A DNA stretch of 64,000 nt from Cryptomeria japonica. Lineage: Eukaryota; Streptophyta; Pinopsida; Cupressales; Cupressaceae. Of this stretch, positions 57,413 through 64,000 are shown piece by piece. A model generated the notes under the pieces. The model saw nothing but the letters and a program-made list of their open reading frames with translations. It had not been told where the DNA came from and ran no database searches. The translations under genes were made by a program, and so were the position numbers. Positions within the stretch are counted from its first letter, which is position 1; each line of letters opens with the position of its first letter. The stretch is taken from contig NC_081405.1 in NCBI RefSeq assembly GCF_030272615.1, positions 22,050,047 to 22,114,046 of the forward strand, in the 5' to 3' direction.

Positions 57413-58861
57413 ATTAGAGCATCTTTGACTAGTCATTTTTGGAGGCTTCAATTTTTGGATCTGAGGAGGTGCTATTTTTGGGGGCATCATACAATGATTT
57501 GGACATCACGATTAAGTTCGGGAGGCTATTTCCATAAATTTTGACTATAAAGTCTGCCTATTTTGGTGAGAGAATTTTTTTTGCCAATTTTGCTATATTT
57601 GTACAAATTTCGGAAAAAAAAAAAGAGAAAATAAATAAATCAAAAGTTTTTGGGGGTCCGCAGACCCCCCTGTACTTTGTCTGCACTTGCATGTGTTTTA
57701 GGCTTCGTATGTCTCGTCATCCGTGGTCTTCGCGCTGCCGCCCCGATTGTCCTGTCGGCCCTGTCGACCGCCCTACTCCCGCCATCAATGCTCACAAATC
57801 CTCATCCGTCGAACTCCCACCGGTGACTACTACTCCGACTTGGCCCCCGACTTCCGGTGCCGATTGCCCCCATGGTTTCTTCCAGCGCCGATCTTCGCTC
57901 CACCGACTGTCGGCCCCGACCCTTCCAATTGCCTCTGACCGCCACTTCCCACCACTCCGGCTACACCTGCTGGTCATATTCTACCGACCACTACCGGCAA
58001 CCTACAGACTCCTGGTGCTTGACTTCACCACCGGACTGTGTCCCGTGAGCGGCCTCCACCTGTGCCTCATGACCCCTCCACGTGGACATCCAATCACCAG
58101 GTGCCACGACATCATACGATCGCCACGTAGCTTGCATAGTCAGCCAGTTCGTATTGTACGGACACCGAATGGGCACGTAGGCGAAATGTTTTTGATGGGA
58201 AGACAGGCATCAAATTTAAGCCTGTCACTTGTTGACATCAGTGCCACATCAGCAGTATTTTGAAATTTTTTAATTCCCTCTCATTGGGCTTCACAGTTTT
58301 GCAGTTCAACTTTGGAAGGCCATATCTTGCTCATTTTTGCTCCTTTTTTGGTGCAATTTCTTTTGAAATGGGCTATAATTTTGTGCTCTTCACAGTAGTG
58401 GATGAAGTTTTTGATTTTGATGGATGGATTTTTCAGAATTTGCAGATTCTCATGATTGAACCGATTTTGTAACTTCGAAGGCTTTGTTTGGGGTCATATG
58501 ACCTCCTTTTCAGGTGCCGTTTTTTTTTAAAGTGCATAATTTTTTGTATACTTTCATAATATGATATTATTTTGTAGTGATTTTGAGTATAAATTTTACT
58601 TTCATTATTTGGCCATTCTTGGCTTATTTGGTACTTGCATTTTGTTTGGATCTCAGTTTAGATCGCTTGTAGTTTTTGTTGAAGTCTCTTATAGCCTATT
58701 TGAGGAAGTTGTAAGATTGAAATCAGAAGTCCACCTTGCCTTGTTTTGCAAGGGGCCCATTGTATACACACTAAGTATAAAGTGCCAAATCACCATTTTG
58801 GGGGGGTGTCTTGTGTGATTGTGCCTCTCTCTATCTTTTTTTTTTTTTTCATTTTGGTGCT
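57413..58861 (+). other. Long leader of element H with a GC-rich block
   Basis: About 1.45 kb between primer site and gag ATG. Bases about 57700-58200 are far richer in G and C than their surroundings; the 60-base lines at 57781 and 57841 are 53% and 65% GC by count. Frames are open on both strands here, as expected from GC content and without recognisable domains. The block could be element leader sequence or a captured fragment of host DNA. Confidence 0.6.
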
Positions 58862-60843
58862 ATGGGTTCTCCTAAATTTCCACTTTTAACTCCTCATAAT
58901 TATGATTCATGGAAGATTAATTCTTGGAGTAAACTAATGGAAAAAGGACTCATTCATTATGTAAATGGAACTATTACAACACCACCTGATCCTAAGGCTG
59001 ATCCTAATGCTCAAATTGAATGGCTCACTAATAATTATATGGCACTTGGAACACTGAGAAAGTATGTATCAAATGACCTCATTTTTCACATTCATAAGTG
59101 TACTACAATTAAAGAGGCTTGGGATATTTATGAGAAATTATATGGTCAAGTTGATGAGATTAAGGGCTACAAGCTTGATAGTGAACTCACAACTTTGGAT
59201 CACAAGGATTTTGATACAATCCAAGATTATGTCACAAAAGAAAATGAGTTAAGAGAAAAGCTAAAGGATTGTGGAATTGACAAAAAGGATGCTCAATTGG
59301 TTTATAACTTGTTGGACCAGCTTCCTTTAGAGTATGCAGCCTTTGTATCTAGCTTTCACACCCATCGGTTAGCTCAAGTTTCCTCTTACACTTCTCCCTT
59401 ATTTGATTCATTCACAAAGATGTTGATACTTAAGCAATCTAAGTTGACCAAGATGGGGATTCTCAAATCTTCAAAGTCACAAGCTTGGTGGCTAACAAAG
59501 GGAATCAAAGCAATCAAGGAAAAGGCAAGAATAAAAACCAACCTAAGTCAAAACCACAACAAGATGGAGCACAATCCTCCTCTCCACAACAAGGTGATTG
59601 TACATTCTCACCTAAGAGGAAATCTTATAAGGACAATTTTTTTTGTGGCTATTGCAAGAAGTCAAGACATGATGAACATCATTGTTACAAGAAGGATATT
59701 GATGAGTTGAAGAATCTTTTTGAGAAGAACAAAATCAACCTACCTTCTAGAATTTCTACATCGACTTCTTCCAAGGATAAGGATAAAGGAAAGGATTTCT
59801 ATTTTGGGAAAGATAAAGGAAAGGGACAAGCTCTTTGTGCTACTACAAGTCATGATTCAGGGAGATGGATTCTAGATTCAGAGGCCTCTCATCATATGGC
59901 ATCTTCGTAGTCTATGTTTTCTACATTTGAGCCTTGCCACATGCTGCAAATTTTGATGGGAAATCATACATACATGGATGTGATTGGGAAAGGATCTATT
60001 GCCATTTGGGATAACTCCTTCAATAATGTGTTGTGTGTACCCCATTTGATAAACAATCTTATTTCCATCTATCAAATCACACATGGGGCAACTAGGAAAA
60101 CTATGGAGTTCACACCTGATTCAGTTTTGCCTTCTTGTGATTCAGTGCAATAGGATATTTTATGTCTTCTAGCTTCAGTTTCATGGGATGCCTACTTGAC
60201 AGACATTGTAGGTTTTTTTGTGGAGTCCTACATTGTAGATTTGGGAGACATCATTGATGAAATTCATCTTCTCTTTGATGAATATGAACCTTCTTCGATT
60301 GTTGTGAGGGATCACTCTAACCCTCTTGTGCATTCTCTACATGATCATTCTTTAGAGGTTGACATGATTGTTAATACTTTTGTACAAAAGTTGGAGGAGG
60401 TCTCTTTATGTTTAGAGGAGACATGTGAGTCTTTGGATATTGTTCTACATTCATCTCCACTAGATCTTGGAGTACCTTTTTCAGCAATGTGGAGCATTTT
60501 ACCACCTTTGGAGGGGGTATCTTTCAGCATTGACATGGGGACACTTGAGTAGTTTTCAAAGATTCCATTCATCATGAGTATTTTTCCTACATCTTCCCTT
60601 CATGATTGGGGAGACTTCATGGATACACCTTTGGTTTTGTTTCTTCGTAAGGGGAGGAATGTGGTTCAATGTTCATGGAGAAGTTTCTTCATTCATCTTC
60701 AAGCTTCTATCATTGGTACAGATTCTACATTGAGGAGGGGCTTCCTAGTCTCTCTTCTTCTTCTTCTTCTCTCATATGGGGGGACTTTTTCCTCACATGG
60801 GGTTTTGTTCCTCACATACTTCTATGAGAGTTCTCTTGTATAG
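58862..60843 (+). pseudogene. Element H gag-protease fused in frame to an unknown C-terminal domain
   Basis: ATG at 58862 (MGSPKFPLLTPHNYDSWK). Copia UBN2-type gag runs to about 59480, where one frame change occurs. It then continues with a Lys/Gln-rich linker, zinc knuckle CGYCKKSRHDEHHC, and protease WILDSEASHHM, whose catalytic DSG is DSE. After protease text (NNVLCVPHLINNLISI) the same frame runs on through about 230 codons of unrecognised acidic then hydrophobic sequence to TAG at 60841-60843. The internal stops are TAG at 59908, near 60151 and at 60550. No integrase or RT motifs follow. The extension starts near DSVLPSCDSVQ and includes a Leu-rich stretch (LVSLLLLLLSYGG). Confidence 0.75.
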
Positions 60844-61038
60844 ATTGCATCTTTCTTTTGGGTGAGGGTTTTTTCCCATTGGGTTTTTCTCTCTTTCCCC
60901 GCTTTGTGAGAGATTTTATTGCATTAGTTTGCATGCATTTGCATTTGTACATGGGTACCTAACATGGCCTCATATCTGGGACCCATCTTGCATTGCTTAG
61001 TTGCATTGTAGACTTAAGTGCATTCCCCTAAGTTGCAC

Positions 61039-61049
61039 TTAAGGGGGGG
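61039..61049 (+). other. Polypurine tract of element H
   Basis: TTAAGGGGGGG directly before the 3' LTR. Confidence 0.85.
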
Positions 61050-61539
61050 TGCTGGTGTAATTAATTATTCATGTTGGATATTATTACACCTTACTTAAGT
61101 TTACTTAGGAAATGCATTTCATAGTAGTTTGGGTATGAGACACTTGGGTGTTTGTGCCACATTGGGATAGTGTGTGTAGGAGAATTTCCACCTTTTATGG
61201 TGTTGATCTTGTTACTACTTTATCATATCCACTTATTGTGGAGCGATAATTCCACCTTCGGTGGGTGATCCACCTCATGTGGAATATTATATTGTTTCTC
61301 CTACCCACCACACCTATTTCCTACCTACCCTTGTTTCTTATTGAGCCACATGTCATGTTTGTGTGCTCACATATCCATATAGCCTTGCCTATATAAGCAG
61401 GCTCATATTCAATGTATGTAACGATTGATGATCTAGTTGATCAGTATTTTCATTTTGATAGAATACAGTTTATTCCTATCAATATTTTATCTCTATATTG
61501 TACTTTTCATTGAGCTCTTTATCTTGGCAAAATCTCACA
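61050..61539 (+). repeat. 3' LTR of element H
   Basis: 490-bp partner of 56923-57399, starting TGCTGGTGTAATT. It has a 15-18-base insertion near 61198-61215 (GTGTTGATCTTGTTA) relative to the 5' copy. Confidence 0.92.
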
Positions 61540-61544
61540 ATATT

Positions 61545-62271
61545 AAATAATTGGGAAGAGAATATTAAGTAATAAATAAATAAACTTAAGAATTTCTAAG
61601 GTTGTGACACCTTAATTTGCAAAAATAATAGGAACTATAAAACTAAAATAATATAAGCTCTCAATGGATCTTTGTGTTGAACATACATTGTCATTGATGT
61701 CAAATGGGTGTCAAAAGATGTAACAAAGGAGTCAAGTGATTGAGAGGAGCACACTATGAGGTCGAATCAACATGTAATTGTATAGCCACAACTATCATAA
61801 AATCTATGTTTGAGCATTTCAATTTCACAAGTAAAATGTCAAGTTGTAAGATCAATTGGCATATGATTGTAATATCATCTTGCATCCATTCTAGGTGTTG
61901 AAGGTGATCCAAAAGTGTTTTTGGTATGTTTCTAAGTTGTGTTCCTTAGACAACGTGTTTAGACTAGCAGTTTGTTATACTTTGCATGTCTATCTTGATT
62001 ATTTTGAATTGTGGTTTTGAAGGAGAGTATGCATACATTTGTTCTATCAAATTCTAGAGTTTGAAGAGAATTGACCTTTTTCAAATAGAGAGTTTAAAGT
62101 GACAAAGTGATCATTGTGCGTGTGGGTCAATTAGGTTGTTGTTTTGGTTTGATGTGCCAGAGCTTTGTAACATGTGCTCACTAGAGATACCATGTGGATG
62201 ACAATTGGGACTAGATAAGGCTACATTGGGCTATCCATAACATGTTATTTCTTCTAGAGTAACGTGTGATA
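61545..62271. other. Unassigned sequence, perhaps an LTR remnant
   Basis: From 61677, TGTTGAACATACATTGTCATTGATGTCAA resembles the first bases of the D and F LTRs (TGTTGG...GTCATTGATGTCAA), so a copia U3 remnant is possible. No coding frame was seen. Confidence 0.3.
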
Positions 62272-63421
62272 TGTTAGGCTCAATATGGAAAGCTAATGTA
62301 CTCAGAGGGGAGGGGTGACTCCAAAACCTTTCTTCAATAATAACCTTACTGTTATGCATAAACATAATAGTGTAGTAACATAAAATAAAGTTAAAACAAA
62401 TAGATAACAATCATACATGATTCACTCCATAACACATATATTTTGGTTATGCAGAAACTCTTGGTTAGAGAGAAAAACTGCGGTGGGGATGGCACCCACA
62501 ACTTCACTACTGCAATAATAAAGATTGCTCGATTAGAGCTACATTTAGCTATTTCTAATAGCTTACCCTATTAGGAGTAACAACATCTGTTAGATCTACC
62601 TTGCTAAAGGATTTTACAACATTAATTTGAATGTTGCACCTGGTTAGATGGTTTACAATTTATAGACTTGGTTAGAGTCTTTTACCTTGTTAAAGGTTTC
62701 TCTTTCAACTTCACAATATTACAATAAAATCATTACAAATATCTGCAACTTTACATCTGAAATGTTATAGCAGATTCTATGTGCTCAGAATAAGATTACC
62801 TTGCTTATAGCATACCTCGGTAACCCATATTGTAACTCGGTAAACCCTTTTGTTTACTCTGTTCTTCGACTGTTCTCTGATAACCTTCTCGATGACCTCT
62901 CTGTGTCTCTGTAATAGTCTTCCTTCATACATACATTCTTTTTACTCTCTTCCCATGCTGCATAAATAGATCTCTTAAAGCGGTGATCTAATTCATTGCT
63001 TCGATCTTACAAACAAGATTCCTCGAATGAATAACTAAACAAAATATTTCATTGGTTAGATTGACCTTGCAATCATACACAATCTTCTAGTGCAATTTCC
63101 AATGTAATAATGGTTAGATGTGCCTTGATCTTGTAACACATTTTCATGTGCATGTCTAGGTTCAATGTATCTGGTAACACATTTCACTCAGTGAATATCA
63201 ACTCGGTGTGTTAACTTTACTGCTCGGTAGCCATAAAAAGATACTTGGTAAACAGCTCGGTGAATACTGCGTTTTGTGATTGCTTTCTTCTGTAACTGAC
63301 TAGATTATTCATACCGACTTCTCTGTGTGTACCGACTGCATGATTCGGTAATGCTAACCGACTAGAATATATAGTATGACTTTGAATATAAAAACTAATG
63401 GCAATTTGATAAGTAGTAACA
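62272..63421 (-). repeat. 3' LTR of element I
   Basis: About 1,150 bp, bounded by plus-strand TGTTAGGCTC on the left and TAGTAACA on the right. It contains the C-rich end motif in decayed form (plus-strand CAGAGGGGAGGGGTGACTCC at 62300) and a GGTGGGGATGGCACCCACAA stretch typical of these LTRs. Only one copy is in the window. Confidence 0.72.
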
Positions 63422-63423
63422 AT

Positions 63424-63434
63424 CTCCCCTTTTG
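63424..63434 (-). other. Polypurine tract of element I, with further tracts upstream
   Basis: CAAAAGGGGAG on the minus strand beside the LTR. Similar tracts recur at about 63558, 63709, 63731 and 63757. Confidence 0.75.
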
Positions 63435-63786
63435 ACATTAGTTGAGATGTTTGACAAAAACTACTTTCAAAGTCATAACTCAAAAATCTATATACTTTAC
63501 AAAATTACTACACTTGACAATATATACAATAGTCAATGAAATAGTATATGCAGATATACTCCCCTTATCATTATTCTGTACATAACTCTGAATTTTGCAT
63601 GCTCGGTTCTATTTTGTTCTTGTGTGCTCTGCTTGCTCTGTATATTCTGCTCGACATACACCCCTTGTATACAATACTCAAAACTGTGCCACTCTCCAAA
63701 TATAGTATTACTCCCCCTTTGTCTGGTATTACTCCCCCTATGTAGTATTATAATATTACTCCCCCTTTTTGACAAACATCAAAAAC

Positions 63787-64000
63787 TTAATTTCCATCTG
63801 GGGGTGGTAACTGATCAAAAATAGATTTATACTTGTTTCGAGCATCGGTGAGGGCAACTGAGAGTGAATCCTTTACACTTTCCATTAATGAATTTTGTGC
63901 TTGAATATAAGCTAATAGTGATATTAAGCCATCAAGAGTGCTTCCCTCTTGTGTAGTTGATAGGCATGTAGCTCTATTGATTTTTTCCTGTACTGATGAG
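63787..64000 (-). pseudogene. C-terminal end of an unknown ORF in element I (partial)
   Basis: A minus-strand frame is open for 70 codons from the window edge to TAA at 63787-63789, with landmarks LDGLISLLAYIQAQNS and KSIFDQLPPPDGN. It is helical and polar, with no copia RNase H end (ADIFTKPLP), which is what a pol-bearing element would show here. It may be the counterpart of element A ORF2, but the sequences are not obviously alike. Whether it is broken upstream cannot be seen. Confidence 0.5.

Larger units (their letters stand above)
56923..61539 (+). mobile_element. Element H: short copia element without integrase or RT
   Basis: 4,617 bp with LTRs 56923-57399 and 61050-61539, target duplication ATATT at 56918-56922 and 61540-61544, primer site at 57400 and PPT at 61039-61049. 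Inside are a long leader with a GC-rich block, copia gag and protease, then an unrecognised in-frame extension where integrase and RT would be. It is non-autonomous. Confidence 0.9.
62272..64000 (-). mobile_element. Element I: 3' end of a minus-strand copia-type LTR element
   Basis: LTR 62272-63421, then PPT, then internal sequence running off the right edge. LTR ends on the minus strand are TGTTACT...GAGCCTAACA, matching the end style of element A. The bases before the LTR, TGATA (62267-62271), should recur at its far end outside the window. The architecture (repeated PPT-like tracts then a non-pol ORF) resembles element A. Confidence 0.75.

Noticed and set aside
57541-58263. 240-codon open frame in the leader of H
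   Set aside because: Open on both strands because of high GC; Pro/Arg/Ser-rich with no domain. Reported as a GC-rich block instead.
1-64000. tRNA, rRNA or other structural RNA genes
   Set aside because: None recognised; the only tRNA-like signals are retroelement primer sites.

Overview
The window is a plant nuclear intergenic region made almost entirely of nested LTR retrotransposons, plus one small intron-containing host gene. It looks like a seed plant with a large, retrotransposon-rich, AT-rich genome, and a gymnosperm is plausible. Supporting signs are plant-type Ty1/copia primer binding sites (TGGTATCAGAGC), a Ty3/gypsy element with two RNase H domains (Tat type), a SPIRAL1-like gene, and no prokaryotic gene organisation. 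The species cannot be read from the sequence.

Region 1-50160 is one Ty3/gypsy element on the minus strand (called G0; its 5' LTR is 49409-50160 and its 3' part lies beyond base 1), broken up by later insertions. Each insertion has TG...CA-type ends and a perfect 5-bp target duplication, and removing it rejoins the host reading frame. The insertions in G0 are: element A (154-6760, minus), a copia-type LTR element with no pol; element B (7771-40829, plus), a Ty1/copia element; and solo LTR G (41511-49129), which is itself split by copia element F (41939-48656, plus). B contains a 2.6-kb solo LTR, E (12545-15167), and a Tat-type gypsy element, C (15694-38798). C contains copia element D (26774-34359). 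The deepest stack is four levels: G0 > B > C > D.

Region 50161-53100 holds a decayed chromovirus integrase/chromodomain relic (plus strand, about 50520-51430), AT-rich unassigned sequence, and a 230-bp hairpin. A two-exon SPIRAL1-like gene (53207-53712, minus) is the only convincing host gene. Next comes a 1.8-kb fold-back element with terminal inverted repeats of about 237 bp and telomere-like TTAGGG arrays (54339-56152), flanked by 112-bp direct repeats. Then comes a short copia element, H (56923-61539, plus), in which gag-protease runs in frame into an unrecognised C-terminal domain instead of integrase and RT. The window ends with the 3' LTR and last internal part of another minus-strand element, I (62272 to beyond 64000).

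No retroelement here is intact. Where a sister copy shows the ancestral codon, most nonsense mutations are CAG to TAG or TGG to TAG, as expected from cytosine deamination in silenced DNA. Elements A, H and I carry LTRs, primer sites and polypurine tracts like those of the copia elements but lack (A, H) or do not show (I) a pol. They look like non-autonomous partners that rely on copia machinery, and A and H carry protein domains I could not assign.
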